Source of the DNA: Gavia stellata
Lineage: Eukaryota > Chordata > Aves > Gaviiformes > Gaviidae
DNA length: 64,000 bases
Assembly (NCBI RefSeq): GCF_030936135.1
Contig: NW_026776913.1
Span: 682,001 to 746,000, forward strand
Direction: 5' to 3'
Positions 10,808-22,202 of this stretch are shown one piece after another. Every line of letters starts with the position of its first letter. Position 1 is the first letter of the stretch. A model generated the notes under the pieces. It was not told the DNA's origin. It was given only the letters and a program-made list of their open reading frames with translations, and ran no database searches. The position numbers were made by a program, and so were the translations under genes.

Positions 10808-11300
10808 GTCACAGAATTACCGAATCACAGCGTGGCTGAGGTTGGAAGGCACCTCTGGAGATCCTCTAGTCCACCTCCTCTGGTCAAGTGGGGTCAGCTA
10901 GAGCAGGCTGCCCAGAGCCACGCTGGGTTTTCAATACGTCCATGGATGGAGACTCCACAACTTCTCTGGGCAGCCTGCTCCAGTGGTCAACCACCCGCAC
11001 CATATTAAAGTGCTTTCTTCAGTTTGGGTGGAATTTCCCTTGTTTCACATTGTGCCATTGTTTCTTGCCCTATCACTGGGCACCACTGACTCAGCCTTTT
11101 CCATGTCCCATGCAACCAGGACCCCTGCCCTATTCAGCAGTGGCCCCATGGTTTCCCTTGCCTTATTTTTGCTGTTGATGTACTTGTAGAATCCTTTTTT
11201 GTTGCCCTTAACAGCCCTTCCCAGATTCAAGGGCCAGCAGGCTCTGGCTTTCCTAACCACATGTCCCATTGCTTGGTGAGTTGTCATTGCTGCCCTCCAC
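10808..11300 (-). mobile_element. CR1 fragment, antisense, 3' end joined to ORF2 linker
   Basis: From the left it shows an antisense CR1 3' end (ATCACAG..GGTTGGAAGGCACCTCTGGAGATC) to about 11090. It then jumps to the antisense ORF2 region between endonuclease and reverse transcriptase (minus-strand translation includes KGNKKGFYKYINSK). The reverse transcriptase itself is missing, so this is an internally deleted copy or two abutted fragments. Confidence 0.8.
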
Positions 11301-12595
11301 AGAATCACAGAATGAGAGGGGTTGCAAGGGACCTCTGGAGATCACCTAGTCCAACTCCCCACCAGAGGAGGTTCACCTACAGCAGGTTGCACAGGAATGC
11401 TTCCATGTGAGTTTTGAATATCTCCAGAGAAGGAGACTCTGCAACCTCTCTGGGCAGATTGTTCCAGGGCTCTGACACCCTCAAAGGAAAGAAGTTCCTC
11501 CTCATGTTAAGATGGAACTTCCTATGACCACGTTTGTGCCCATTACCTCTTGTCCTGTCACTGGGCACCACTGAAAAAAGACTGGCCCCATCCTCCTGGC
11601 ACCCACCCCTTAACTATTTCTAAGCATTGATAAGATCCCCCTCAGTCTTCTCTTCTCCAGACTAGAAAGACCCAAGTCCCTCAGCCTTTCCTCCTAAGAA
11701 AGCTGTTCCACTCCCCTAATCATCTTCGTAGCCCTTTGCTGGACCCTCTCCAGCAGCTCCCTGTCCTTCTTGAACCGGGGAGCCCAGAACTGGACACAGC
11801 ACTCCAGATGCGGCCTCAGCAGGGCAGAGTAGAGGGGGAGGATAACCTCCCTCACCCTGCTAGCCACACTCTTCTGGATGCAGCCCAGGATACCATTGGC
11901 CTTCTTGGCTACAAGGGCACATTGGTGGCTCGTGGTCATCCTGTTGTCCCCCAGGACTCCCAGGTCCCTTTCCACAGAGCTGCTCTCCACCAGCTCAGCC
12001 CCTAACCTGTGCTGATGCAGGGGGTTATTCCGCCCCCGGTGCAGTGCCCTACACTTGCCTTTGCTGAATTTCATCAGGTTCCTCTCTGCCCAACTCTCCA
12101 GCCTGTCCAGGTCACGCTGAATGGCAGCTCAACCTTCCTCTGTGTCCGCCACTCCTCCCAGTTTTGTGTCATCAGCAGTCTTGCTGAGGGCACACTCTAT
12201 CCCTTCATCCAGGTCATTGCTGAATATATTGAACAGGACTGGACCCAGTACTGACCCCTGAGGAACGCCACTTGTTACAGAACTCTAACTAGACTCTGGG
12301 CCACTAATCACAACCCTCAGAGCTCTATCTATCAGCCAGTTTCAAATCCACCCCACTGTACATTCCATCACACTTCCTACGCTTGCCTCTGAGGATGATG
12401 TGGGAGACGGTGTCGAAAGCCTTGCTGAAGCCAAGGCAGACAATGTCCGCTGCCCTCCCTGCATCTATCCATCCAGACATGTCATCGTAGGAGGCTATCA
12501 GATTGGTCAGACATGACTTTTCTTGGTGAATCCATGTTGACTACTTCCCATAACCTTCTTTTCCTCCTGGTGCTTTGAGGTGACGCCCAGAACGA
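11301..12595 (-). mobile_element. CR1 LINE, antisense, reverse transcriptase and 3' end
   Basis: Antisense CR1 starting with the 3' end (AGAATCACAGAATGAGAGG) and running back through the C-terminal region into the RT domain. Minus-strand frames include [20 protein letters not shown] and [14 protein letters not shown], with breaks upstream. A closely related copy lies at 35183-36480 in the same orientation. It ends where a sense endonuclease segment begins, which fits a 5' inversion made during insertion (twin priming). Confidence 0.9.
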
Positions 12596-13195
12596 GCAGC
12601 ACGGGGAATAAACACGAAGAATTGGAGATCTGTGTGCGGTCGCAGGGCCATGATCTCATTGCAATGACTGAGACATGGTGGGGTAGCTCACATGACTGAA
12701 ACGCTGTCATGGATGGCTGTGTTCTTTTTAGGAAAGATAGGCCAGCAAGGGGAGGTGGTGGAGTTGCTCTTTATGTGAGAGAGCAACTGGAATGTATCAA
12801 GCTCTCCCTGGGGGTGGATGAAGAGCGAGTTGAGAGCTTGTGGGTAAGGATTAAGGGGCAGGCTGACATGAGAGATGCTGTTGTGGGTGTTGATTACAGG
12901 CCACCTGATCAGGGTGGGGAAAATGATGAGGCCTTCTACAGAGAGCTGAGAGTCATCTCACCATCACAGGCCTCTGTTCTGGGGGATTTCACTCACCCTG
13001 ATACCTGCTGGGAAGCCTACACAGCCAGGCAGGTACAGTCCAGGAGGTTCCCCCAGTGTATTGATGATAACTTTTTGACTCAGGTGGTGGAGGAGCCAAC
13101 AAGGAGAAGTGTTCTACTGGACCTAGTACTGACACACAAAGAGTGACTGGTAAGGGACATGAAGGTTGGGGTCACCCTCGACTGTACTGGGCCAA
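12596..13195 (+). mobile_element. CR1 endonuclease segment, sense (inverted 5' part)
   Basis: Sense CR1 ORF2 endonuclease. Translation shows NKHEELE, then TETWWG, then after a break RPARGGGVALYVREQLE, VDYRPPDQG, a GDF motif (VLGDFTHPDTCW) and VVEEPTRRSVLLDLVLTHKE. It points opposite to the adjoining RT part. In the related copy near 36.5 kb all but the two ends of this segment is absent. Confidence 0.85.
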
Positions 13196-13692
13196 AGCTT
13201 CTAGTTCCTCTTGTTTATTCTGCATGCTGCACGCATTAGTATAAACACACTTCAGATGTGCTCCATTGCACTCAGCACATCGTGGAGCAGACTGAAGGAC
13301 CTCGCTAGCACGCCGGCCCTCAAACATTGGTGTGCCCCCCCAGGTTTATCTCTGGTGAGCCTGGTTTTATCCCTTTCCCCCTTCAAATCCAATTTAAAGC
13401 TCTTTCAAGGAGCCCTGCTAGCTCTTCGGCAAAGATTCTTTTCCTCTTCTGGGACAGGTGTACCCCATCTGTTGCCAGCAGGCCTGGTGTTGTGTAGATC
13501 GTCTCATGATCAAAAATCCCCAAATTCTGCTGGTGACACCAGGCTCAGAGCCAGGTATTGATCCGCTGGCTCGTCCTGTTTCTTTCTTCATCATTTCCTG
13601 CAACTGGAAGGACAGAGGAGAGCACTGCTTGTGCTCCTGATCCCGTAACCAGTCGTCCCAAGGCCCTGAATTCTCTCTTGATTGCCCTTGGG
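13196..13692 (-). mobile_element. CR1 fragment, antisense, ORF1/ORF2 junction region
   Basis: The minus-strand translation near 13200-13300 gives the start of CR1 ORF2 (VYTNA-SM-NKQEELEA type). The region to about 13690 fits the sequence between ORF1 and ORF2. It shares its first part, to about 13376, with 36590-36773. Confidence 0.6.
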
Positions 13693-13892
13693 CTTCTTAT
13701 TGCAACTTATTGGAACAGGCTGCCCAGGGAGGTGATGGAGTCACCAGCACTGGAGGGGTTCAAGGAACCTGTGGACGTGGCACTGCGGGACATGGTTTAA
13801 GGGGCATGGTGGTGTTGGGGTGGTGGTTGGACCTGATCATCTTACAGGTCTTTTCCAACCTTAGTGATTCTGTGATTCTGTGATTCATCGCT
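13693..13892 (+). mobile_element. CR1 3' end, sense
   Basis: Contains WNRLPREVMESPALEGFK coding remnant, the GACATGGTTTAAGGGGCATGG block, 'acaggtcttttccaacctta' and a TGATTCTG repeat end. It is a 5'-truncated insertion of about 200 bp. Confidence 0.88.
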
Positions 13893-14490
13893 GCTGACAT
13901 GAAAAACAAAGAATGAACAATAATGTGAGAGCTGTACCAGGGTAGGAATTTTTCTCATCATATCTTTAATGCAGACCCTAGGGAGGCAGCAGACTTCCCT
14001 AAGAAGTGGGTCCAGTCTGCACATTGGGCCTTCTGTTCCCCTCAGGACAGAGTCTCCTATGACAGTGGCCCATCTTTTTCTCTTTATGGAAGGGGGTTTG
14101 ACGCAGGGAGTAGTCTGATATAACCTTGGGGACACCTCCAACCTAGATGAACCATCGTCCTCATCATTGTTGGGTTCCACTTGCAGATTCTCGTACCTGT
14201 TGTGCAAGGACACCTGGGAAGGTGGGGTAGTGATGGAGGAGATGCGTCTGTTGTGCCAGGCAGGAACCTGTCGCCGTTTCCCCCTATCCCTTGAGTGACC
14301 GCGTTCAGCCAGGTGGAGAGAGGATAGGGAATCCTCCATATGATGTGTCTGGTCTGCCTGACAGGCTTGTTCCAGGAAAGGTAGGGTATGTTTCCAGCAT
14401 GTTCCCAATGGAGCTCTGTCTGCAAAGACTCATCAGTCACAGTGGATGCAGAGTTTAGAGAGGCCATGGTGTTCTGCCAGGGAGATACCA
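13893..14490 (-). mobile_element. CR1 ORF1 fragment, antisense, esterase-like domain
   Basis: The minus strand reads a CR1 ORF1-type protein with the motif VIGDSVLRGTEGPMCR followed by DPLLREVCCLP and a DMMRKIPTLVQ segment. GDS is the catalytic-serine block of the SGNH/GDSL esterase domain known in CR1 ORF1 proteins. The frame is open for 188 codons (minus strand, 14408 to 13842), but its last part crosses into the neighbouring CR1 3' end, so no complete ORF1 is present. Confidence 0.75.
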
Positions 14491-16042
14491 TGGCTCCCTG
14501 GTCAAGCCGGCTGAGTTACAGCACCCTTCCTGCATGCCCTTCCACGTGAACTGCCCCGTAAACTGCTGCGCCATGCCCTTTCTGATGCACCACACCCCAT
14601 TTGTCCGCCCTGCTCGTGGCACTCCCTAGGGTTTTATTTTATACATGTGGGGGCTTGGCCACCTTTGCTCCTGGCCCTACCCAGGTCTCGTTGGCCGCTG
14701 TCACGTTAGCTGCTGGCTTCTGATGGGTCTCTCCACTCCCCTGAGGTGTCCCTGGTTCAGGAAAGCCCCTGTACACTCTATACCCTGTACAGTGCTAGAG
14801 TGCTGCACTGCAGATCATGCCTGCACCAGAGCTGCTCGCCTCAGCCACCATCACAACCCATCTCCAAGGACAGCCTGGTCAGGATGTCCTGGGAGCATGC
14901 AGGCGGGCCATGGTGGCCAGCTACAAGCAAAGACATGCACTGCAGGTGCCTGCATGGGCTCAGAGCAGGGCACGAGGAGACACCCTACACCCAGCACAGA
15001 GGCCCCGTGGCAGTGCCCGTTGGCTGACACCGAGCTGGGGACTGTGGGACAAGAAGATGAGACCTTTGCAGCTGAGTGGTCCCCACATGGTCCCAGAGCC
15101 CCACAGTGCAGGCGCTGCATGGACCAGAGAGCATCAAAGGACAGGGAAACACTCCCCCGACACAGTCCACACAGCAGCCCTCTGTGCCTGCTCCCCCAGC
15201 AGCCCCCTATGTGCAGCCCCCCACCACTGCCTGCCCTGCACAACCTCCGTCGTGTCCCATGGGACCATCAGCAGACAGCCCTGCTGTGGGATCCGGGGGT
15301 CTGGCCCAGGTGAGAGGCTGGGCAGAGCTGGCCATGCCCCAGTACCCTGAGCCCAGCAGGAGGACGGAGCTGGCCATGCAAGAAAGGCCCCTCCCCAGGG
15401 CTGGGGTCTATGGGCAGACATGGAAAAGTGCCCCGCTCTGCTCCCTGCCAGCCCTGCTCCCCAGCACCTCTGAGGGGGTTTCACCTTCTGAGTCTCCATT
15501 CACAGCCCACCCCCGGGCACATGGAGAGTGCCTGTCCTCTCCTGAGCCCTCCACATTCCTTTCCAGAGGCACTGACAGCTGCTATCAGCCCTGTCATACC
15601 TCTGGCAGCCGGAGGAAGGGGACTGGGAGTTCACGCACCACCTCCAGTGCCTCTGGACACCAGGAAGGTGGTTTTCAGACAAGTTCTTAGTGTCCTAGGT
15701 GTGATTCGAGATTATGTCCCCAAACACAGTGAGAACAGAAGGAGAAAACTTTGAAAAGTCCAATTCCTTTGGAGTGTTGTTTGCTGGAGCTTTACAAGGA
15801 AAGCTCAGCCGTCAGGCACTGCACTCAGGAGACTGCCTTTTATTTCAGAGATGCTATTAGAGAGGCCAGACGTGACACAGCGTTCAACATATTTGTGAAA
15901 GGGTCAGACACAACAGGACCAAGCCTCAAGAGCAGTGGTATGAACCCCAGCAATTACTGCCAGGTAGGATTATCATAGGGGAAAAAAGCACAGTCCTGGG
16001 CTAAGAGAATCCCTGGGCACTCCGCAGAGAAGGGGAGGCAGG
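14491..16042. other. OR2 3' flank, no gene recognised
   Basis: Frames on both strands lack known signatures. From about 15300 to 16042 the sequence is related to the OR4 3' flank (about 45000-45756), including the 'tatgggcagaca/gacggaaa' and 'caccttctgagtctcca' blocks. The stretch 14870-15030 is an inverted relative of 10090-10330. Confidence 0.5.
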
Positions 16043-16978
16043 TTATTGTTGATGGAGAAATGTCCATTGCATCAGTTTCCTTAGGGCCTCCTTCAGCTCC
16101 ACGTTCCTCATGCTGTAGATGAGGGGGTTCACTGCTGGAGGCACCACCGAGTACAGAACTGCTACCACCAGGTCCAGGGATGGGGAGGAGATGGAGGGGG
16201 GCTTCAGGTAGGCAAATATGCCAGTGCTGAGGAACAGGGAGACCACAGCCAGGTGAGGGAGGCACGTGGAAAAGGCTTTGTGCCGTCCCTGCTCAGAGGG
16301 GATCCTCAGCACGGCCCTCAAGATCTGCACATAGGACAGCACAATGAAAACAAAGCACCCAAAAGCAAAAGAAACACTAACCACAAGAAGCCCAACTTCC
16401 CTGAGGTAGGCGTCTGAGCAGGAGAGCTTGAGGATCTGTGGGATTTCACAGAAGAACTGGTCCAAGGCATTGCCTTCACAAGGTGGTAGTGAAAATGTAT
16501 TGGCCGTGTGCAGCACAGCATTGAGCAACCCACTGCCCCAGGCAGCTGCTGCCATGTGGACACAAGCTCTGCTGCCCAGGAGGGTCCCATAGTGCAGGGG
16601 TTTGCAGATGGCAATGTAGCGGTCATAGGCCATGATGGTCAGAAGACAATACTCCCCTACGATCAAGAACAGAAAGAAAAAGACTTGGGCAGCACATCCC
16701 AAGTAGGAAATGGCCCTGGTGTCCCAGAGGGAATTGGCCATGGCTTTGGGGAGAGTGGTGGAGATGGAGCCCAGGTCAAGGAGGGAGAGGTTGAGGAGGA
16801 AGAAGTACATGGGGCTGTGGAGGTGGTGGTCGCAGGCTATGGCGGTGATGATGAGGCCATTGCCCAGGAGGGCAGCCAGGTAGATGCCCAGGAAGAGGCA
16901 GAAGTGCAAGAGCTGCAGCTCCCGCGTGTCTGTGAAGGCCAGGAGGAGGAACTGGGTGATGGAGCTGCTGTTGGACAT
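16043..16978 (-). CDS. Olfactory receptor OR2, OR14-like, intact
   Basis: A 311-residue odorant receptor on the minus strand, ATG at 16976-16978. An upstream in-frame ATG at 17063-17065 is rejected because it lies in the pyrimidine tract before the acceptor at 17002. All OR hallmarks are present: N3 glycosylation site, GN in TM1, PMYFFL, MAYDRYIAIC, KAFSTC and NPLIYSMRN. Distinctive parts are the TM3 cassette (FFFLFLIVGEY, close to OR5), the TM5 cassette (VVSVSFAFGCF, close to OR3) and a longer tail ending WTFLHQQ. Its 5' side is nearly the mirror image of OR1, but its 3' flank resembles OR4, so the gene is a mosaic. It is convergent with OR1. Confidence 0.95.
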   Translation of the reverse strand: MSNSSSITQFLLLAFTDTRELQLLHFCLFLGIYLAALLGNGLIITAIACDHHLHSPMYFFLLNLSLLDLGSISTTLPKAMANSLWDTRAISYLGCAAQVFFFLFLIVGEYCLLTIMAYDRYIAICKPLHYGTLLGSRACVHMAAAAWGSGLLNAVLHTANTFSLPPCEGNALDQFFCEIPQILKLSCSDAYLREVGLLVVSVSFAFGCFVFIVLSYVQILRAVLRIPSEQGRHKAFSTCLPHLAVVSLFLSTGIFAYLKPPSISSPSLDLVVAVLYSVVPPAVNPLIYSMRNVELKEALRKLMQWTFLHQQ

Positions 16979-17001
16979 TTGCTGTTTCTTGGTCTGGGGT
17001 T

Positions 17002-18753
17002 CTGTCCAAACAAGGAAAAGACAGGAGAAAATTAGGACAGATTTTTCTGAGAAAAGCCACTCCATTTTTCATAGCAACTCCCCCCAGTTGGAATGCATTT
17101 CCATTCTCTAGTTTGTGCTGGCTGAGTGTGCTGTGAGGAGCAGGAGCTCTGCCCTTCTGCTGCTGAGGAGTCAGCTTTGCTCTGCTGCAGTGGGTACATG
17201 GGAACTGCTTTGTGACAGCTCCGATGTTCACAGGGGATGTCAGATGTAATCCATCTTTCATAGAAAATTTCAATATCTGCACTCATGGCTGGGAAGGACG
17301 TGGGCTGTGAAAGAGAGGCTCAGCATGACTTTCTTATAACTTTGTCTGTGTTTTTTCACAGGGCTGCAGTGTCCATCAGTCCTTTTCCTATCTGCCCTGT
17401 GTTTTCATTTTGCCACCTTGAAGACGACTTCACACACAAATTAATCTTTTAAAAAAACCCTAAACCTGGACTCTGATGAGACCAGAGGAGTCCTGTTTCA
17501 AAGAACAGCTCTGCAAACTCTTCTCCAGCCCAGCCCAGAGCTGGAGGTGTGATGGAGATGGCAGGACACGACCCCTCCCAGAGAGAAGCAACTGACTCTG
17601 CGAGGAGAGTGCCGACCCCCAAGGAAAGGCTCCGCACTCCCGAGGATCCCACAGCAGAGCTGCGCCTTTCTGGGGGGCAGCTTGCAAGCCCTGCAGGACA
17701 GGCAAAGCAGAGACTCGGGGGTCCCTCCGATGGGAGGTTCTACAGAGAGAGTCAGCTCATTGCCCCGCAGACAGTGCCCAGCAGACATCTGCAGGGAAAC
17801 ACAGAAAGAGAGCTGCCTGAGCGCACCCTCCCCCTGTGCTTGTTTGCAGTGTCCTCCCAACCCCGTCCCTGTCTCTGCTGCCTGCAGCTGTCCCTGCCAG
17901 GAGCTGGTTCTCTGTCCCCTGTGTCTCCTCCCTGGCAGTGCTCACAGAGCCCATCCCACCCGCTGCCTGCTCAGCTCTGCCCTGCAGAGCCCTCCCTGCA
18001 GCAGGACACTGCCCAGGGGCATCTCTGGGTGTGCAGGCTCTGAGGGGAACATCAGACCAGCCCTGGCGAGGCTGGAAAAGTGACACTGATGCTGTCTGTA
18101 ACCACGGCATGGTGATTTCCAATACTCCCCGCTTTATTCACCTCTAAGAGCAACAGACTTGGAATTTCAGTGCCTCCTCCGGAAATGAGAGATTAATTCC
18201 TATGTGCCATCGCCCACCCAGACAACCCAGAGGAGAAGATTGAAAGACCAGGATCCTTCCCTTTCAGGCAGCCCCTGCCTTGCTGTGCTTCCTGAAAAGT
18301 CTCCTGGGAAGATCCTGCAGTGATGTGGAGCTGTGAGCAGCTCTGACCCACACAGCACCCTCTCAACAGCAGAAGCACCCTGCCATTGCACTGGTCTCTC
18401 CTTCCACCCCCAGCTTCTCCCCACAGCGCCGTGGGGAGCTCCCCGGGCAGGCTGAGTGCTGACCCTGGCAGGCGGCAGAGTCCCTGCCCCAGCACCCAGC
18501 CCCGGGGGTGCAGGGACCCTGCTCGGAAGGACAGCCCTGGGCACCCCTGGCTGCACACCCACCTTCACACCCTGCAGCCGTCCCTGGCAGAAGGCAGCCC
18601 TCATGCCCTGTCCCTCTGATGGTGCAGCAGGGAAGCCCTGCTCTGGGGCACCTCCTCCTCCTCTATACAGGAGTGAGATTCCTGGGTACCATGCCAGCTT
18701 TACGAGAGCCCTCCATGAACTGCAGCTGCATTGCCCTGCACCCAGAGACTTAC
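17002..18753 (-). other. Predicted 5' UTR intron of OR2
   Basis: On the minus strand the GTAAGT donor is at 18753-18748 (plus strand ACTTAC), after exon sequence GACACG. The acceptor ends TTGGACAG at 17002. Length is 1752 nt, with 23 nt left before the ATG. The layout mirrors OR1. Confidence 0.55.
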
Positions 18754-20587
18754 CGTGTCAAGGGCTGTGAAGATTTCTCCTCCAGTGAGCTCGCCTCTGT
18801 CCTCCCACCCCAGACTGCCTTTAACCTCTCTCTGCCTTGATCCTCTCCCCTCGGTGCCTGCAGGCAGTGCCCTCAGCCCTGCTGCGCTCTGCAGAGGAGC
18901 TGCTCCTGGGCAGAGCTGTCTCTCGGCAGTGATGCCCGCTTGCCGTGAGCTCCCTCCATCCCAGGAGCCCGGCCCAGCTCAGCAGCAGAGGAGCAGCCCA
19001 AGGCGGCACTTTCTCTGCCCCTCGGGGCTCCCCCCAGGGGTCCCTGGGGCTCCAGGGGAACCTGCTGTGAAACAGGCTGGAGCAATCACTGAGGTTCCCT
19101 CCCGCAGCTGGGGAGAGACACTTTTTTCCAGCACTCACATTTCTCCTATCAGGAAAAGAGTCAGCCATGAGAATCACGTTTTGTTTGTTTCATCATTAGA
19201 CAGGACACCAGGAAGGTGACAGAACAGGATCTAATTTCTGCAAGCTGGGGCCATGTCTTCAGTTGACTGAATTCAGACATTTCATTCTGGGTTTGTAGTC
19301 CTAGGGATAGAAAGGTATCCAGAATTCTTTTGTCCAAGCCATCTCTCTCCTCTGAAGCAAAGCCTTTGCACACCCAGGCTCTTGGACACTTGATAACAGG
19401 TTCCCCTATGGCAAGTATGACCCTGCCTGATGCCACAGCTGTGGTGCTTCAGCCCAGATGTGCAGCAATGCCCTCAGCCAGGGCCACGGACAGGACAAAC
19501 TGGAGCCGTTACTGTGGGAGACAGAGCTGTGACCTGATGGCAGAGCTCAGTCCAGCTGGTCTTCAAGGACAGCATCCTCCAAGCTCTGCAATAACCCAGA
19601 CCGCAACTCAAAGGAAACTAGAAAGGGCACCATAATGAGTGTTTACTACTTCAGGAACAGTTGAAGAAGAAAACCAAGGTACTCTGTGGCCACTGCTGAG
19701 TTTCATAAGAGCAGGTGTAGACAGAGCTGAGATTCTCTGTTATCCTCTTTGCCTCAGTCTTCCCCAGCAAGGTCTCGCAGGCCTCTGTGACTCAGGGCAG
19801 GACCCTGAAGGAGATCAGCCAGTGGTGGATGGGGATCAAGTCAGGGGTCACCTGAGCAAACGCAACCCTTACCAGTCTATGGGACAAGCGGGGCGGCATC
19901 CCAGGGAGCTGAGAGGGCAAGCCAATCTCACAGTGATGACACTCTCCATCATCTTTAGAGGGTGATGGAGGCTGGGGGGACTCTCTGATGACTGGCAGCA
20001 CCCAAACATGGCACGCACCTTTCAAAAATGCACAACAGATGAGCAGTGAAACAGAAGGCTCTGCCCCAGAGTGTGTCCATTCACTCAGATCCCATTTCTG
20101 GGTGGCTGAAAAAGAAGGTGACTGGTTTTACTCAGGGTAGTGTGTGTCTCGCCATCCTCTTTGCTTTCTGTGATGAAAGGACAGGATTGCTGGGCGTGGG
20201 GAGAGCAGTGGTTGTCTTTTAACCTGGAAGTCAGTGAAGTTTTCAGCATCATCTCCCACATTATTCTTGTGCCCAAGTTAGGATATGATGGCCTGCGTGG
20301 GTGAGTCAGTAGATGGCTAAAACAACAGTCGGATGGTGGAGCTCAGAGGGATGAGGTCAATGTGTGGTACTCTGCCTGGAGGCATCTAGCTAAAAGGGTC
20401 CTGCAAGAGTCTGTCGTGCTACCTGCTCTGTTTCATGTGTTTTTAATGACCTGCAGGAGATGAGAGAGTTCATTTTCATAGCATTTGTAGATGCAACTAT
20501 ATTGAGGAGAGCAGAAACTACACTGCAGTCCACAGCTGCCATCCCAAAGGACATAGACAGGCCAGAGGGATGGGCAAAAAAGTAGAA
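18754..20587 (-). other. OR2 upstream block (right inverted-repeat arm)
   Basis: Mirror image of 2889-4723, with end-to-end coordinates summing to about 23477 over 3200-4300. It includes the conserved block directly before the donor and the CCCCAGGGA motif in reverse complement. No gene is recognised here. Confidence 0.6.
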
Positions 20588-21583
20588 ACATAAAATCATA
20601 GAATCATTTAGGTTGGAAAAGACCTTTAAGACCACCGAGTCCCACCGTTAACCTGACGCTACCATGTCCACCACTAAACCAAGTCCCTAAGCGCCACATC
20701 TACGCATCTTTGAAATACCCCAGGGATGGTGACTTAACCACTTCCCTGCACAGCCTGTTCCTAAGCTTGATAACCCTTTTGGTGAAGAAATTTTTCCTAA
20801 TATCCAATCTAAAGCTCCCCTGGCACAACTTGAGGCTGTTTCCTCTTGTCCTATCACTTGTTACCTGGGAAAAGAGACCAACACCCACCTCACTACAACC
20901 TCCTTTTAGGTAGTTGTAGAGAGCGATAAGGTCTCCCTGAGCCTCCTGTTCTCTAGTTCCCTTAGCCATTCCTCATAACACTTGTTCTCTGGACCCTTCA
21001 TCAGCTTCATTGGTCTTTGTTGGACACGCTTCAGCACCTCAATGTCCTTCTTGTAGTGACGGGCCCAAAACTGAACACAGCAGTCGAGGTGCAGACTCAC
21101 CAGCACCGAGTACAGGGGGACAATCACCTCCTTACTCCTGCTGGCTACAGTATTTCTGGTACAGGCCAGGATGCCGTTGGCCTTCTTGTCCTCCTGGGCA
21201 CACTGCTGGCTCATCTTCAGCCATCTGTCGATCAACACCCCCAGGTCCTTTTCTGCGGGTCATCTTTCCAGGCGCTCGTCCCCAAGCCTGTAGTGTTGCA
21301 TGGCGTTGTTGTGACCCAAGTGCAGGACCTGGCACTTGGCCTTGTTGAACCACATAGAGTTGGCCTTGGCCCATCAATCCAGCCTGTCCAGATCCCTCTG
21401 CAGAGCCTTCCGACCCTCAAGCAGATCAACACTCCCACACAACTTGGTGTCATCTGCAAACTTGCTGAGGGAGCACTCGATCCCCTCATCCAGATCGTCC
21501 ATAAATATATTCAACAAGACCAACACCAAACCTGAGCCCTGGGGGACACCACTTGTGACCGGCTGCCAACTGGACTGAACTCC
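20588..21583 (-). mobile_element. CR1 LINE, antisense (right-arm copy of the 1.9-2.9 kb element)
   Basis: Antisense CR1 with the 3' end at 20588 (ATAGAATCATTTAGGTTGG) and RT C-terminal motifs on the minus strand, including FADDTKL-type sequence near 21440-21470. It is the mirror copy of 1896-2888. It is cut at 21583 by the start of an LTR, whereas the left-arm copy continues about 190 bp further. Confidence 0.9.
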
Positions 21584-22202
21584 TGTCGTGGTTTAAGCCC
21601 AGCCGGACTAATCACCACACAGCCGCTCACTCACTCCCCCCAGGTGGGGTGGGGGAGAGAACCAGAAGAGTAAAAGTGAGAAAACTTGTGGGCTGAGATA
21701 AAAACAGTTTAATAGGTAGAGCAAAAGAACACTGTGCGGAGAAGCAAAGCGAAAGAAGGAATTAATTCACCACTTCCCGTCGGCAGGCATGTGTTCAGCT
21801 ATCTGCAGGGAAGCAGGGCTCTATCACACGTAGCGGTTGCTCGGGAAGACAAGCGCCATTACTCCGAATGTCCCCACCCTTCTTCTTCCTCCCCCGGCTT
21901 TATATACTGAGCATGATGTCATATGGTATGGAATATCCCTTTGGTCAGTTGGGGTCAGCTGTCCCGGCTGTGTTCCCTCCCAACTTCCCGTGCACCCCCA
22001 GCCCACTCGCTGGTGGGGTGGGGTGAGGAGCAGAAAAGGCCTTGGCTCTGTGTGAGCCCTGCTCAGCAGTAACTAAAACATTCCTGCTTTATCAACACTG
22101 TTTCCAGCCCAAATCCAAAACACAGCCCCATACAATCCAAAACACAGCCCCATACTAGCTGCTATGAAGAAAGTTAACCCCATCCCAGCCAAAACCAGCA
22201 CA
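21584..22202 (+). mobile_element. Solo LTR of an avian ERVL-type retrovirus
   Basis: About 619 bp starting TGTCGTGGTTTAAGCCCAG and ending AACCAGCACA, so it has the TG...CA ends expected of an LTR. A TATA-like TTTATATACT lies near 21899-21908. No matching internal region or second LTR adjoins it, so it is a solo LTR. Partial relatives lie at 641-770 (+) and 39783-40064 (-). It sits exactly at the junction between the OR2 inverted-repeat arm and the duplicated 4-kb block. Confidence 0.85.

Noticed and set aside
14645-15690. Overlapping frames of 177-222 codons in the OR2 3' flank
   Set aside because: No family signature, all frames of the GC-rich stretch are open at once, and they are not kept in the related OR4 flank.
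16979-17065. Upstream in-frame ATG giving a 340-residue OR2 (and the equivalents at OR3, 27953, and OR5, 60334)
   Set aside because: These codons lie in the pyrimidine tract and splice acceptor. At OR1 and OR4 an in-frame stop lies within six bases before the MSN start, showing the family start.
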